Source: Nocardioides sp. WS12
GTDB taxonomy: Bacteria > Actinomycetota > Actinomycetes > Propionibacteriales > Nocardioidaceae
Direction: 5' to 3'
DNA: 64,000 bases
Assembly (NCBI RefSeq): GCF_014108865.1
Contig: NZ_CP053928.1
Coordinates: 3,100,001 to 3,164,000, forward strand
Of the stretch, positions 8,554 through 18,685 are shown one piece after another (within the stretch, counting starts at the first letter, position 1; each line of letters begins with the position of its first letter). The notes under the pieces were generated by a model, which saw only the letters and a list, made by a program, of their open reading frames with translations, ran no database searches and was not told the DNA's origin. The position numbers were made by a program, and so were the translations under genes.

Positions 8554-11289
8554 TCAGCCGCCCGCAACGATGCCACGGCGCAACAGCTTCACCAGGTCGC
8601 GTGCGGTGTCGCGCACCGGTGTGCCGGCTGCCGCGTTGGCGATCTGCCCGGCGAAGTCGATCAGCTGCTTCATCTGGCGCACGAAGTCGCCCGCCGTCTG
8701 ATCGTTGCGCGTGATCACCTCGTCGAGGTCCTGACCGCCCGCCCACCGGAACGCGGTCCAGGCGAAGCCCGGGTCGGGCTTGCGCAGGAAGTCCAGGCGA
8801 TGGGTGCGTTCGAGTTGCTCGAGCTCGGACCAGAGCCGGGTCATGGCGTCGATGGTCTCCGAAATCGCCCCGCCGGGCACGTTGCCCGGACCCTCCTCGG
8901 GACGGCGGGCCTCGTAGACGAGTGAGGAGAGCACCGCACCGAGCTGCTGGGGCGTCAGCCCGTCCCACAGGCCCAGCCGCAGGGATTCGGCGGCGACGAG
9001 GTCGAGATCGGAGTAGATCCGCATCAGCGCGCGGCCGCGCTCCGTGACCGCGTCCTCCTCGAGATAGCCGAGGGCCGTGAGCACCTCGCACACCCGGTCA
9101 AAGGTGCGCGCCACCGTGTTCGTGCGCCGCTCGATGCGTTCCGACAACATCTGCGCGTCCTTGCCGAGCTTCGCGTGCCGCTCGGCCCACCGGGCATGGT
9201 CCTCGCGGTCGTCGCAGCCGTGGCAGGGATGCGCACGAATCTGTTGGCGGATCTCGGCGATCTGCTGCGCGACACCCTCGTCGACCGGTCCGCGCTCCGA
9301 CCGCGGGCGCGTCACGGAGGCAGGAAGCGCGCGCACGGCAGCCCGGACTGCCTGCGCGATGTCCTTGCGCTGCTGCGGGTTGCGGGTGTCGACGCGCTTG
9401 GGGAGCCGGATCTTCGCGACCGGCTCGACGGGCACCGGGAAGTCGATCATCGCCAGCCGACGGCCCTGGCGTTCGGCGGTGATCACCAGCGGCCGGTGTC
9501 CCTGCTCCGACAGTCCGGGTTCGACGACCACCGCGGGGCCGGCGAACTTCCCGACCGGCACCACGATCACGTCACCGGGGACGAGGGTCTCGAGCGACGC
9601 AGCCGCCTCGCTGCGGCGGTCGTGTCGTCGTACCTTGCTGGACTGCTTCTCCAGCTCGGAGATCTGCTGGCGCAGGCCGGCGTACTCCATGTAGTCACCG
9701 AGGTGGCAGTGCGCCGACTCCGCGTAACCCGCCAGGGCGTCCTCGGCCTTGCGGAGTTGCCGCGCGAGCCCGACGACGGCCCGGTCGGCCTGGAACTGGG
9801 CGAAGGACATTTCGAGCAGCTCGCGCGCGCGGTGCCGGCCGAAGGCGTGCACCAGGTTGACCGCCATGTTGTACGACGGCCGGAAGGATGAACGCAGCGG
9901 ATAGGTCCGGGTGGACGCCAGACCCGCCAGGTCGCGCGGGTTCATGCCGGGCTGCCACAGCACGACGGCGTGGCCCTCGATGTCGAGGCCGCGGCGACCG
10001 GCGCGGCCGGTCAACTGGGTGTACTCCCCCGGCGTGATGTCGGCGTGCGTCTCGCCGTTCCACTTGCTCAGCTTCTCGAGGACAACGGTCCGCGCCGGCA
10101 TGTTGATGCCGAGGGCCAGGGTCTCGGTCGCGAACACGATCTTCACGAGCCCGCGCAGATAGAGCTCCTCGACGCACTCCTTGAACGCCGGCAGCATCCC
10201 GGCGTGGTGGGAGGCCACCCCTCGAGACGCGGCATCGAGGAAGTCGTCGTACCCGAGCACGTCGAGGTCGTCGGGGGGCATCGTGCCGAGGGTGCTCTTG
10301 ACGTAGGCGATCGCCTCGTCGCGCTCCGCCGCGGTCGTGAGGCGGACGTTCGCGTCCAGGCACTGCTGGACGGCGGCGTCGCATCCCGCGCGGCTGAAGA
10401 TGAAGTCGATCGCGGGGAGCAGGTTCTTGCGCTGCAGTTGCTCGAGGACGTCGAGGCGACCGGGAATCCAGATGCGGCGGCCGTTGCCGACGGGGCGGCT
10501 GCCCGGGCCACCGGGACGCCCACCCTTGCCGCCGGACTTCGGCGTGCGGTGACCCTTGAGGCGAGATGACGCAAAGTCGTCGCGGGCGAGCTTGACCAGT
10601 TCCTCGTTGACGGGCGCACCTTCGCGCACGAAGCCGGCGGCGGCGTCAACGTCCGAGGACGCGAACAGGTCGTGGAGTTGCCGCCCGGCCATCACGTGCT
10701 GGAACAACGGCACCGGGCGCCGTTCCGCCACGATGGTGCGCGTCGCACCGCGGACCGTCTCGAGCCATTCGCCGAACTCCTCGGCGTTGGAGACCGTGGC
10801 GGAGAGCGACACCACCGACACCGACTCGGGCAGGTGGATGATGACCTCTTCCCAGACCGCGCCCCGAGCACGGTCGGCGAGGTAGTGCACCTCGTCCATG
10901 ACCACGAAGCCGAGTCCGACGAGGGTGCGCGAGCGCGCGTAGAGCATGTTGCGCAGCACCTCGGTGGTCATCACGACCACCGGCGCTTCGCCGTTGATGG
11001 AGGTGTCGCCGGTCAGCAGGCCGACCTGGTCGGCGCCGTGTCGGGCGACGAGGTCGTTGTACTTCTGGTTCGACAGCGCCTTGATCGGAGTCGTGTAAAA
11101 GCACTTGCGGCCGGTCTCGAGTGCGAGGTGGACCGCGAACTCCCCCACGACCGTCTTGCCGGCACCTGTCGGCGCCGCCACCAGGACGCCGTCGCCGTCC
11201 TCGACCGCCTTGCAGCCTTCGACCTGGAACTCGTCGAGCGGGAAGGGGAAGGTGCCCGCGAACGCGTCGAAGACGGGATGACTGCTCAT
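8554..11289 (-). CDS. helY: Ski2-like DEAD/DEAH-box RNA helicase HelY
   Basis: Superfamily 2 helicase (911 aa) of the actinobacterial HelY/Ski2-Mtr4 group, expected to unwind RNA. Motif I APTGAGKT, motif Ia TPIKALSNQK, motif II DEVHY (a DEVH box), motif III SATVSN, and motif VI QLTGRAGRRG are present; the long C-terminal part has the DSHCT-type helical domain. A basic Gly/Pro-rich insert precedes RRIWIPGRL. The ATG at 11289 overlaps the stop of the upstream lipid kinase gene as ATGA; ATG 11295 is an alternative. It ends 9 bases from the convergent MarR gene. Confidence 0.93.
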   Translation of the reverse strand: MSSHPVFDAFAGTFPFPLDEFQVEGCKAVEDGDGVLVAAPTGAGKTVVGEFAVHLALETGRKCFYTTPIKALSNQKYNDLVARHGADQVGLLTGDTSINGEAPVVVMTTEVLRNMLYARSRTLVGLGFVVMDEVHYLADRARGAVWEEVIIHLPESVSVVSLSATVSNAEEFGEWLETVRGATRTIVAERRPVPLFQHVMAGRQLHDLFASSDVDAAAGFVREGAPVNEELVKLARDDFASSRLKGHRTPKSGGKGGRPGGPGSRPVGNGRRIWIPGRLDVLEQLQRKNLLPAIDFIFSRAGCDAAVQQCLDANVRLTTAAERDEAIAYVKSTLGTMPPDDLDVLGYDDFLDAASRGVASHHAGMLPAFKECVEELYLRGLVKIVFATETLALGINMPARTVVLEKLSKWNGETHADITPGEYTQLTGRAGRRGLDIEGHAVVLWQPGMNPRDLAGLASTRTYPLRSSFRPSYNMAVNLVHAFGRHRARELLEMSFAQFQADRAVVGLARQLRKAEDALAGYAESAHCHLGDYMEYAGLRQQISELEKQSSKVRRHDRRSEAAASLETLVPGDVIVVPVGKFAGPAVVVEPGLSEQGHRPLVITAERQGRRLAMIDFPVPVEPVAKIRLPKRVDTRNPQQRKDIAQAVRAAVRALPASVTRPRSERGPVDEGVAQQIAEIRQQIRAHPCHGCDDREDHARWAERHAKLGKDAQMLSERIERRTNTVARTFDRVCEVLTALGYLEEDAVTERGRALMRIYSDLDLVAAESLRLGLWDGLTPQQLGAVLSSLVYEARRPEEGPGNVPGGAISETIDAMTRLWSELEQLERTHRLDFLRKPDPGFAWTAFRWAGGQDLDEVITRNDQTAGDFVRQMKQLIDFAGQIANAAAGTPVRDTARDLVKLLRRGIVAGG

Positions 11290-12155
11290 GCCCATACCTT
11301 GACGGCTCCGGGTACGCACTCGACGGTCAGGGGTAGCGGACCGAACCGCTCGCCGTCCGCGTAGCCGACGATTCCGGCGCTCGCCACCGTCACCCGGCGC
11401 ACCAGGTGCCGCTCGTACTGGGGATGGTTCACGTGCGTCCCGTTGAAGAGTTTCGGGAAGGTTCGGGCCAGTTCGACGCGGCCCATCGGCTTGATCAGGA
11501 CGACGTCGAGCAGGCCGTCGTCGAGCACGGCGCCGTGCGTGATCCGCAGTCCGCCGCCGTACGACGGCCCGTTCCCGACGGCGACCAGCATCGCTTCGAC
11601 CTGGCGCTCCTCGCCGTCGAGGTCGAGCACGTAGTGGAGGGGCTCGAAGACCCGCAATTCGGCCAGGGTCGCCAGGTTGTAGCGCATCTGGCCCTTGGGC
11701 CAACGCATCCGGTTGGCCCGCTCGTTGGCCACCGAATCGAACCCGGCAGCCAGAACCCCGCCGTACCAGCGGTCGCCGACGCGGGCGAGGTCGATCGGCC
11801 GGGGGCTGCCGTTGATGATCCGCGCGGCGGCCGCGGCGCCGTCGCGTTGCGGGATGTCGAGGGAGCGGGCGATGTCGTTGCCCGTGCCGCCCGGGAGGAT
11901 GCCGATCGGGACGTCGGTACCGGCGACCGCCTGGAGACCGAGGTTCACCATGCCGTCGCCACCGCACACGACGAGTACGTCGGGTTCCTCGGCGACTGCC
12001 GCGCGGGCCAGATCGAGGGACTCCTCCGCGTCACGGCCGTAGAGCGCCGTCGTACGCCATCCGGCCCCGTGGAAGCGCGGAAGCGCCTCGTCACGCATGC
12101 GCGCGCCGCGTCCCTTCCCCGACGTGGGGTTGGTGAGGACGACCGCGCGAGGCAC
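11286..12155 (-). CDS. Diacylglycerol/lipid kinase family protein
   Basis: DAGK-catalytic-domain protein (289 aa) of the YegS/DgkB group, phosphorylating a lipid such as diacylglycerol at the membrane. It has the P-loop-like NPTSGKG near the N-terminus, the nucleotide motif VCGGDGMVN, GGTGNDIARSLDIP, and a YADGE-type C-terminal segment. The start is a GTG at 12155 with weak ribosome-binding sequence; 9 bases separate it from tatC. The substrate cannot be read from sequence. Confidence 0.85.
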   Translation of the reverse strand: MPRAVVLTNPTSGKGRGARMRDEALPRFHGAGWRTTALYGRDAEESLDLARAAVAEEPDVLVVCGGDGMVNLGLQAVAGTDVPIGILPGGTGNDIARSLDIPQRDGAAAAARIINGSPRPIDLARVGDRWYGGVLAAGFDSVANERANRMRWPKGQMRYNLATLAELRVFEPLHYVLDLDGEERQVEAMLVAVGNGPSYGGGLRITHGAVLDDGLLDVVLIKPMGRVELARTFPKLFNGTHVNHPQYERHLVRRVTVASAGIVGYADGERFGPLPLTVECVPGAVKVWA

Positions 12156-12164
12156 AGGTGAAGG

Positions 12165-12935
12165 TTAGGGCAGCGGGCTGGCTTCGTCGGGCGACAGGCC
12201 CGCGTTGATGGCCTTCTTGCCGCGGCGACGGTCGTTGAGCCGCGCGATGATCTCTGAGACAAAGAACAGAAGGACCATCGGGACGGCCATGAAGCTCATC
12301 GTGAACGGGTCACCCGAGGGCGTCATCACGGCGGCGAAGATGAAGGAGCCAACCACGATCCAGGGACGGTGCGCGCCGAGAGTCTTGCCCTTGATCACGC
12401 CGGCGAAGTTGAGCAGCACGACGAACACGGGGATCTCGAACGCGATGCCGAACCCGAGCAGGGTGCGGCTGAAGAAGGTGAGGTACTCGTTGAACTCGAC
12501 GAGGTTGGTCAGTTCGTCCGGGTTCAACCCGATCAGGATTTCGAGGCCCTTGGGCAGGGTGACATAGCCCAGCACGATGCCCACGAAGAAGAGGGGCCCG
12601 GCGATGACCGCGAAGATCGCGGTCCACTTCTTCTCGTTGCGGTGCAGGCCCGGGAGGATGAATGCCCAGATCTGGTAGAGCCACACAGGACTGGAGCCGA
12701 CGAGCGCGGCCAGTCCACAGAGCTTGAGGTAGAGCAGGAAACCGCCGGCTGCGCCCGAGGTCGTGGCCTCGGTGGCGCCGTCCGGAAGTGCCTTCTGCGC
12801 CTCGAGGTAGGGGTCGAGGACGAGATGGAGCAGCGGATCGTAGAAGAACAGCGCGATGGCGAAGGCGACGACGATCGCGAACGCTGCCTTCAGCAGGCGG
12901 GCGCGCAACTCCCGTAAATGGTCCGACAGGGCCAT
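12165..12935 (-). CDS. tatC: Sec-independent protein translocase subunit TatC
   Basis: Integral membrane receptor of the twin-arginine translocase, which exports folded proteins. Starting at ATG 12935 gives 256 aa with six predicted membrane segments and the family signatures MALSDHLRELRARLL, FLLYLKLCGLAAL, IWAFILPGLHRNEKK and the P-S-D-type MTPSGDP. Actinobacterial TatC proteins often have a longer N-terminus, and an in-frame TTG at 13004, just after the tatA stop, would give about 279 aa; neither start has a strong ribosome-binding site. It is transcribed directly after tatA. Confidence 0.93.
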   Translation of the reverse strand: MALSDHLRELRARLLKAAFAIVVAFAIALFFYDPLLHLVLDPYLEAQKALPDGATEATTSGAAGGFLLYLKLCGLAALVGSSPVWLYQIWAFILPGLHRNEKKWTAIFAVIAGPLFFVGIVLGYVTLPKGLEILIGLNPDELTNLVEFNEYLTFFSRTLLGFGIAFEIPVFVVLLNFAGVIKGKTLGAHRPWIVVGSFIFAAVMTPSGDPFTMSFMAVPMVLLFFVSEIIARLNDRRRGKKAINAGLSPDEASPLP

Positions 12936-13005
12936 TCGCCCGTCTGCACCGACCGGGTGGACCGGGGTGCCGACGAGCAGCTTTGCAACTCCGAACAGGG
13001 ACAAC

Positions 13006-13263
13006 TCAGGCGTTGTTCTCGCGGCGCTCGTCGACGATCTCGCCCTCGGCGACATCGTCGGCGGGGTTCAGTTCAGCCTTCGGCGCGGCCGGCTTCTTCT
13101 CGTCGTCGTCGCGCAGGCCCTTGGTCTCGGCCTTGAAGATGCGCAGCGCCTGGCCCGTACCGCGGGCGAGGTCGGGAAGCTTGGCAGCACCGAACACGAG
13201 GATCACGATCGCCAGGATGATGAGCCACTCGGCTCCCTGGGGCATTCCGATCAGGGGGTTCAT
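13006..13263 (-). CDS. tatA: Sec-independent protein translocase subunit TatA
   Basis: Single-span pore-forming subunit of the Tat translocase (85 aa). One N-terminal hydrophobic helix (AEWLIILAIVILVFGAAKL) is followed by the family's FGAAKLPDLARGTGQALRIF amphipathic helix and a charged tail. The ATG at 13263 is used; a TTG at 13275 could add four residues. It lies between pafC and tatC, the common actinobacterial order. Confidence 0.93.
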   Translation of the reverse strand: MNPLIGMPQGAEWLIILAIVILVFGAAKLPDLARGTGQALRIFKAETKGLRDDDEKKPAAPKAELNPADDVAEGEIVDERRENNA

Positions 13264-13321
13264 TTCGGCGACCAACTCTCACATCTCAGACTCGGGGGAC
13301 GGACTCCATGCTACGCGTACC

Positions 13322-14341
13322 TCAGCGGTAGAGGCTGAGGGTCTCCTGTGCGGCGGCAGTGAAAGATTCGGTGAACTCCTGAGGTCCTGTCACGGTGGCA
13401 TGTGGAGCCAATCGCATGAGCAACCTGGTGAGCCATCGTCGATCCACCACGACGAGGTCCACGATGGCCGACCCGTCGGGTTGCGGTCGGACGTCGCGCA
13501 TCGGGTAGTACTCGGTGGCCCAGCGTGCCTCGGGGCCGAGGTGGAGGGTCACCACGGTGCTGCCGGGCTGGTTGGCGTCCCGGAACAGTCCGTCGTTGAG
13601 GTCGCGCGGCGCCCGGCGCGGGGTGCTGATCGCGCTCTCCAGGACTTCGGCCTTGGCGATCCGGTCGAGCCGGAACAGCCGGTCACCCTCGGCGCGGTGG
13701 CACCACGCGTCGAGGTAGGCGAAGACACCGTGGCTGACGACCCCGTGCGGGTCGACGACGCGCTCGGTCTCCTCGCCTCGCGAGGGAACGAAGTACGCCA
13801 GTCGCACCTGTCGTCCCGCGACGGCAGCCTCGTTGAGCACCCGGGTCATCTCCACCTGGGCGACCTGGGCGGCGTCGTGGGGCGAGGGGGTCACGTCGAC
13901 GTGGTTGGCGCCGGCCGTGGTGACTGCCTTCTCGATCTTGCGCAGGACCTGTTTGACCAGGGCGCGGGTCTCCCCCGTCGACGTGTCGCGCAACATGCGC
14001 AGCGCCACGATCACGGCCGACGCCTCGGTGGCGCTCAGGCGTAGCGGACGGGCGAGGTAGTCGGCGTTCTCGACCCGGATCACACCCTCGGTGACGGGGC
14101 TGCCCTCCGAGGTCTCGATGGCATCGAGGTCCACGTCGATCAGGTCACCGGGCAGGCCGCCGGGCAACCCACACATGAAGAGCACCTTCAGGTCGCGCAA
14201 CACCTGCTCCGAGGACGTGCCGAGCAGCGCCGCCGCCTCCTCGAGGCGTACGCCGTCGCGGTGGTGCAGGAACGGCACCAGCATCAGCAGTCGGGCGACC
14301 TGGTCGCGGGCTCCGGCGCCCGTCGCGCGGGTCGTCGTCAT
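13322..14341 (-). CDS. pafC: WYL-domain transcriptional regulator PafC
   Basis: HTH plus WYL-domain protein (339 aa) of the pafBC pair. In mycobacteria PafB/PafC form a regulator of the LexA-independent DNA damage response. Visible: an N-terminal winged-helix region (LMLVPFLHHRDGVRLEEAA), the WYL core RLAYFVPSRGEE...VVDPHGVVSHGVFAYLDAWC, and the C-terminal WCX extension. The ATG at 14341 overlaps the pafB stop (ATGA), and upstream extension of the frame would run into pafB. Confidence 0.92.
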   Translation of the reverse strand: MTTTRATGAGARDQVARLLMLVPFLHHRDGVRLEEAAALLGTSSEQVLRDLKVLFMCGLPGGLPGDLIDVDLDAIETSEGSPVTEGVIRVENADYLARPLRLSATEASAVIVALRMLRDTSTGETRALVKQVLRKIEKAVTTAGANHVDVTPSPHDAAQVAQVEMTRVLNEAAVAGRQVRLAYFVPSRGEETERVVDPHGVVSHGVFAYLDAWCHRAEGDRLFRLDRIAKAEVLESAISTPRRAPRDLNDGLFRDANQPGSTVVTLHLGPEARWATEYYPMRDVRPQPDGSAIVDLVVVDRRWLTRLLMRLAPHATVTGPQEFTESFTAAAQETLSLYR

Positions 14342-15300
14342 CGGGCGACCAGTTCGAGTCGGTCGATGATCCGCTGGCGCACGGCCACCGGTTCGAGGAG
14401 CACCACATCGGATCCCTGGGCGAGCACGTCGTCGGCCAGACCGATCGCGGGGCGGGTGATCTCGACGCGGTCCCACGCAGAGTGATGGTCGGGTCCGGCG
14501 ACGCCCGTCTCGATCCGGTCGGCGTTGCGTCGGAAGACATGGCCGGCGCCGTGGCGCACGAGCAGCACGGCGTGCTCAGTGCCCGTTGGCGGAGCCAGCC
14601 GCCGGGCGATCTCGCGTACGTCGGTGTCCGGCGGGACGTCGTACGCACCCGGAGGGCCGACGGTCCGGACGGGGCCCTGCACGCGGGAGAGGCGGAAGAC
14701 GCGCTCCGCGCCGCGGTCGGAGTCGTGGCCGACGACGTACCAGCGCCCGGAGTAGCGGACCACTCCCCACGGCTGGACGTGGCGGGTGAGGGCGTTGTCG
14801 GCGCCGGGACGCTTGTAGTCGAACTCGATGGCCATCCGCTCGCACACCGCGATCCAGCAGGTCTCGAAGGCAGGCTCCTCGGCGGTCAGGAGCGGCTGGG
14901 CGATCTCGAGGGCGTCGAGGTCCACGTCGATGCCGGCAGCAGAGAGCTTGCGCACGGCGTCGGTCGTCGCCTGGGCCATCGTGGCGTGCTGCCAGACCCG
15001 CGAGGCAATGCCCACGACGGCCGCCTCTTCGGGCGTGAGCTCGATGTCGGGCAGGGCGAAGGCCTCGGGCGGAATGCGGTAGCCGACCTCGTCCTCGAAC
15101 AGCGGGTCGATCGAGGCGACCTCGACGGGCACGCCGAGACTCCGCAACTCATCCTTGTCGCGCTCGAACATCTTCTCAAAGGCGTCCGGACGCGAGTCGG
15201 GGTACAGCAACTCGCGGATCCGGTCCTTGGCGATGGGACGCCGCTGGACCAGGAGCATGATCAGGAGGTTGAGCAGGCGCTCGCTCTTCGGAGCAGGCAT
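14338..15300 (-). CDS. pafB: WYL-domain transcriptional regulator PafB
   Basis: Partner of PafC (320 aa) with the same architecture: an N-terminal HTH (SERLLNLLIMLLVQRRPIAK) and a WYL domain (MAIEFDYKRPG...VQPWGVVRYSGRWYVVGHD). It regulates genes of the mitomycin/UV damage response in the mycobacterial model. The ATG at 15300 follows the FKBP gene by 23 bases, and the 3' end overlaps pafC by 4 bases, so the two proteins are probably made in matched amounts. Confidence 0.92.
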   Translation of the reverse strand: MPAPKSERLLNLLIMLLVQRRPIAKDRIRELLYPDSRPDAFEKMFERDKDELRSLGVPVEVASIDPLFEDEVGYRIPPEAFALPDIELTPEEAAVVGIASRVWQHATMAQATTDAVRKLSAAGIDVDLDALEIAQPLLTAEEPAFETCWIAVCERMAIEFDYKRPGADNALTRHVQPWGVVRYSGRWYVVGHDSDRGAERVFRLSRVQGPVRTVGPPGAYDVPPDTDVREIARRLAPPTGTEHAVLLVRHGAGHVFRRNADRIETGVAGPDHHSAWDRVEITRPAIGLADDVLAQGSDVVLLEPVAVRQRIIDRLELVAR

Positions 15301-15323
15301 GGGATCAATTGTGCCCGGTGGGG

Positions 15324-16451
15324 CTACTCCGACGCCCCGTCGGTCGGCTCGGTGGAGGCGGTGCCAGTTGCGGAACCGCTCGGGGTGGCGCTCGGCGATC
15401 CGCTCGGCGACGCCGTTTCGCTCGGCTCGGGCACGGGCTCCGGGTCGGCGACATCGAGGAGGTCGACGATGAAGTAGAGCGTGGAGTTCGCGGGGATCTC
15501 CTCGCCCTGTGCTTCCTTGCCGTAGCCCAGGCTCGGCGGGATCTGCAGCAGGACCCGGCTGCCGACCGGCAGGCCGACCAGACCCTTGGACCAGCCCTCG
15601 ACGACGGAGGCGAGGTCGCCGCCAAGCGTCGCCTCGAGGCCGCGGCCGTCGGTGTAGCTCTGGTCGAAGGGCGCCTTGCCCTTCGGGATCTGGCCGAGGT
15701 AGCTCGCGAGGACCTTCTGGCCGCTCTTCACGACCGGGCCGGTGCCCTTGATGAGGGTGGCGACCTCGAGCTTGCCCGACGGTGCGGGCGCGTTCTTGAA
15801 GTCGAGGCTGGAGGGAAGTCCGTCCTTCTCGACGATGGCCGGAGCCCAGGCCGGGGCCGGCTGCTCGGCGCCCTCGGGGCCGGCGATGGCGGTGAGGTCG
15901 GCGACGTAGAGCAGGCCGTCCTCGTTGCCGATGTCGAGGCTGGCGAAGGCCGTCGCGGCCTGTGCGTTGCCGAGGTAGTCGCCGATGACGTCCTTGCTGT
16001 TGATCGTCACCGCGATCCGGCTGCCGATCTTCTGGCCCGCCTTGATGTGGTCGGCAAGGCCCGCGACGAGGACGTCGGACACGCTGGCCGGCTCCTTCTT
16101 GGCGCCGATCTTCAGCAGCGTGCCGACGGTGTAGTCGTCGTACGTGTCATAGGTGATCTTGTGCGTGTAGCCGTTGGCGAGGGTGAAGTCGACCCGCACC
16201 ACGTCGTCCTTGGCGATCGCCGGGCCGTCACCCTCGGTGAGGACCTTGGTGTCGACCTTGTCGGCGTCGAGAGTGCCCTTCCAGTCGAGCTTCGGCGTGG
16301 AGCCGACGGCGCCGCTGACAGCGACCGCGTCGAGGCCCTTGAGGTCGTCGCCGTCGCCTCCGCAGGCGGTCAGCGCGAGGCTCGCCGGAAGCAGGGCGGT
16401 CAGCAGCAGGGCGGTGGGACGCGCAATCACAGGGCGCAGGCGGTCGAGCAC
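15324..16451 (-). CDS. FKBP-type peptidyl-prolyl isomerase lipoprotein
   Basis: Exported lipoprotein (about 375 aa) predicted to fold proteins outside the membrane. The N-terminus has a basic start, a hydrophobic stretch and the lipobox LTAC followed by GGDGDD. Two FKBP-like domains follow, roughly residues 60-190 and 215-325; the second has GQIPKGKAPFDQSY, LVGLPVGSRVLLQIPPSLGYG and the N-STLYFIVDLL ending typical of FKBP. A Ser/Thr/Pro-rich tail of about 35 residues ends the protein. The start is GTG 16451 (TTG 16457 also possible), with TAAGG upstream. Its place between pafA and pafB is common in actinobacteria. Confidence 0.88.
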   Translation of the reverse strand: MLDRLRPVIARPTALLLTALLPASLALTACGGDGDDLKGLDAVAVSGAVGSTPKLDWKGTLDADKVDTKVLTEGDGPAIAKDDVVRVDFTLANGYTHKITYDTYDDYTVGTLLKIGAKKEPASVSDVLVAGLADHIKAGQKIGSRIAVTINSKDVIGDYLGNAQAATAFASLDIGNEDGLLYVADLTAIAGPEGAEQPAPAWAPAIVEKDGLPSSLDFKNAPAPSGKLEVATLIKGTGPVVKSGQKVLASYLGQIPKGKAPFDQSYTDGRGLEATLGGDLASVVEGWSKGLVGLPVGSRVLLQIPPSLGYGKEAQGEEIPANSTLYFIVDLLDVADPEPVPEPSETASPSGSPSATPSGSATGTASTEPTDGASE

Positions 16452-16509
16452 GCGCAAACCTTACCCATTCGCCCATGGAGGAACGGCACCCCCACGGCGG
16501 GTGGCGCGC

Positions 16510-17871
16510 CTACATCCCGTCGATGAGTCGCTGGACCCGCTCGTCGTACGCCCGGAAGGGGTCCTTGCACAGCACCGTGCGCTGCGCCTGGTCATTCAAC
16601 TTGAGGTGCACCCAGTCGACGGTGAAGTCGCGACGGCGCTCCTGGGCGCGACGGATGAACTCCCCACGAAGCCGCGCGCGGGTGTTCTGCGGCGGCACCG
16701 ACTTGGCTTCGAAGATCTTCAGGTCCGTGGTGACGCGAGCGACCGAACCGCGCTTCTCGAGCAGGTAGTAGAGGCCCCTGCCACGGTGGATGTCGTGGTA
16801 GGCGAGGTCCAGTTGCGCAACGCGCGGGTGGCTCATCGGCAGACCGTGCTTGGCGCGGTAGCGATCGATGACCTTCCACTTGATGACCCAGTCGATCTCG
16901 CGGTCGACCAGACCCCAGTCGTCGGACTCCACGGCCTTCAGGCCGCGCTCCCACAGGTCCAGCGAACGTTCGATGATCGGCGTGCTGATGCCCCGGCGGT
17001 CCACGAAGTCGCGGGCCTTGGCGAGGTACTCGCCCTGGATGTCGAGTGCGCTGGCTTCGCGGCCATTGGCGAGGCGGATCTTGCGTCGTCCGGTGACGTC
17101 GTGCGAGATCTCGCGGATCGCACGGATCGGGTTCTCCATCGTGAGGTCGCGCATCACGACGCCCTCTTCGATCATCCGCAGCACCAGGTCGCAGGAGGCG
17201 ACCTTGAGCATGGTGGTCGTCTCGCTCATGTTGGAGTCGCCGACGATGACGTGGAGGCGGCGGTACTTCTCCGCGTCGGCATGCGGCTCGTCGCGAGTGT
17301 TGATGATCGGACGGCTGCGGGTGGTCGCGCTGGAGACGCCCTCCCAGATGTGCTCGGCCCGCTGGCTGACCGAGTACGACGTCCCGCGAGGCGTCTGTGT
17401 GACCTTCCCGGCGCCCACGATGATCTGCCGGGTCACCAGGAACGGGATCAGGATGTCGGCGAGGCGGCTGAACTCGCCGGCGCGGCCGACGAGGTAGTTC
17501 TCGTGACAACCGTAGGAGTTGCCCGCGGAGTCGGTGTTGTTCTTGAAGAGGTAGATCTCGCCGGCGATGCCCTCGTCGTGCAACCGCTGCTCGGCGTCGA
17601 GCAGCAGTCCCTCGAGGACCCGCTCCCCCGCCTTGTCGTGCGTGACGAGCTCACCGATGTCGTCGCACTCGGGCGTGGCGTACTCCGGGTGGCTCCCCAC
17701 ATCGAGGTACAGCCGCGCCCCGTTGCGCAGGAACACGTTGCTGGAGCGACCCCAGCTCACGACCTTGCGGAACAGGTAGCGCGCGACCTCGTCCGGACTC
17801 AGTCGGCGTTGTCCCCGGAACGTGCAGGTGACGCCGTACTCGTTCTCGATACCGAAGATTCGGCGGTCCAT
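16510..17871 (-). CDS. pafA: Pup--protein ligase PafA
   Basis: ATP-dependent ligase (453 aa) that joins the C-terminal Glu of Pup to lysines of target proteins. It belongs to the carboxylate-amine ligase fold shared with Dop. Starts [16 protein letters not shown]; the catalytic Asp is D57 in [17 protein letters not shown]; other family blocks are [17 protein letters not shown] and [20 protein letters not shown]. The ATG at 17871 is 9 bases after the prcA stop. It lacks the Dop-loop insertion seen in the paralogue at 19778-21286, which separates ligase from depupylase. Confidence 0.97.
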   Translation of the reverse strand: MDRRIFGIENEYGVTCTFRGQRRLSPDEVARYLFRKVVSWGRSSNVFLRNGARLYLDVGSHPEYATPECDDIGELVTHDKAGERVLEGLLLDAEQRLHDEGIAGEIYLFKNNTDSAGNSYGCHENYLVGRAGEFSRLADILIPFLVTRQIIVGAGKVTQTPRGTSYSVSQRAEHIWEGVSSATTRSRPIINTRDEPHADAEKYRRLHVIVGDSNMSETTTMLKVASCDLVLRMIEEGVVMRDLTMENPIRAIREISHDVTGRRKIRLANGREASALDIQGEYLAKARDFVDRRGISTPIIERSLDLWERGLKAVESDDWGLVDREIDWVIKWKVIDRYRAKHGLPMSHPRVAQLDLAYHDIHRGRGLYYLLEKRGSVARVTTDLKIFEAKSVPPQNTRARLRGEFIRRAQERRRDFTVDWVHLKLNDQAQRTVLCKDPFRAYDERVQRLIDGM

Positions 17872-17880
17872 GATGGAACC

Positions 17881-18684
17881 CTACGCGAGCGGAGGCGCCA
17901 CCGGTGGCTCTTCGGGGCCGCCGTTCGTCGGAGTCTCGGAGACGTGGGCTTCGGGGGCGGCCTCGGCCGGTCCGCGGTCCCCGAGCAGTTCGGCAAGCTT
18001 CGCCGGCAGGATGCGGCGGAACTTGCGCGGCTGCGACCGGGTGCGGTCGAGGACGGCGACCTCGAGGTCCTCGACCGGGATCACCCGGTCCTGCACCTCG
18101 CCACGTTCGTCGTTCGAGTGCCCCAGGGCGGCCACGGCGACCGCCAGCGCTGCATCCAGGCTCGCGCCGTCGGTGTAGTGCTCCTTGAGGTACGCCGCCA
18201 CGGTGTCGGCGTCGCCACCCATCACCGCGTAGCCGTGCTCGTCGGCGACGCGACCCTCATAGGTCAGGCGATAGATCTGGTCGTCGGCCGCGGTCTTGCC
18301 GACCTCGGCCACGAAGATCTCGACCTCGTAGGGCTTCTCGCCGCCCGAGGAGAAGATCGTGCCGAGAGTCTGGGCGTAGGCGTTGGCCAGGCCGCGCCCG
18401 GTGACGTCACGCCGGTCGTAGGCGAAGCCGCGCATGTCGGCGAGCCGGACGCCCGCGATGCGCAGGTTCTCGAACTCGTTGTAGCGGCCGACCGCCGCGA
18501 AGGCGAGCCGGTCGTACAACTCCGAGACCTTGTGCAGGGCCTTGGACGGGTTCTCGGTCACCAGCAGGACGCCGTCGGCGAACTGCACGGCGGCGAGAGA
18601 GCGGCCGCGCGCGATGCCCTTGCGGGCGAAGTCGGCACGGTCCTTCATCAACTGCTCGGGTGAGACGTAGAACGGGGTACTCAT
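17881..18684 (-). CDS. prcA: 20S proteasome alpha subunit PrcA
   Basis: Outer-ring, non-catalytic subunit (267 aa) of the bacterial 20S proteasome; its N-terminus forms the gate and binds the activator C-terminus. [20 protein letters not shown] matches the mycobacterial start, followed by [27 protein letters not shown]-like [19 protein letters not shown], and [20 protein letters not shown]. The C-terminal tail is Pro/Glu-rich. It begins 1 base after the prcB stop, so the two rings' subunits are translationally linked. Confidence 0.97.
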   Translation of the reverse strand: MSTPFYVSPEQLMKDRADFARKGIARGRSLAAVQFADGVLLVTENPSKALHKVSELYDRLAFAAVGRYNEFENLRIAGVRLADMRGFAYDRRDVTGRGLANAYAQTLGTIFSSGGEKPYEVEIFVAEVGKTAADDQIYRLTYEGRVADEHGYAVMGGDADTVAAYLKEHYTDGASLDAALAVAVAALGHSNDERGEVQDRVIPVEDLEVAVLDRTRSQPRKFRRILPAKLAELLGDRGPAEAAPEAHVSETPTNGGPEEPPVAPPLA

Positions 18685-18685
18685 C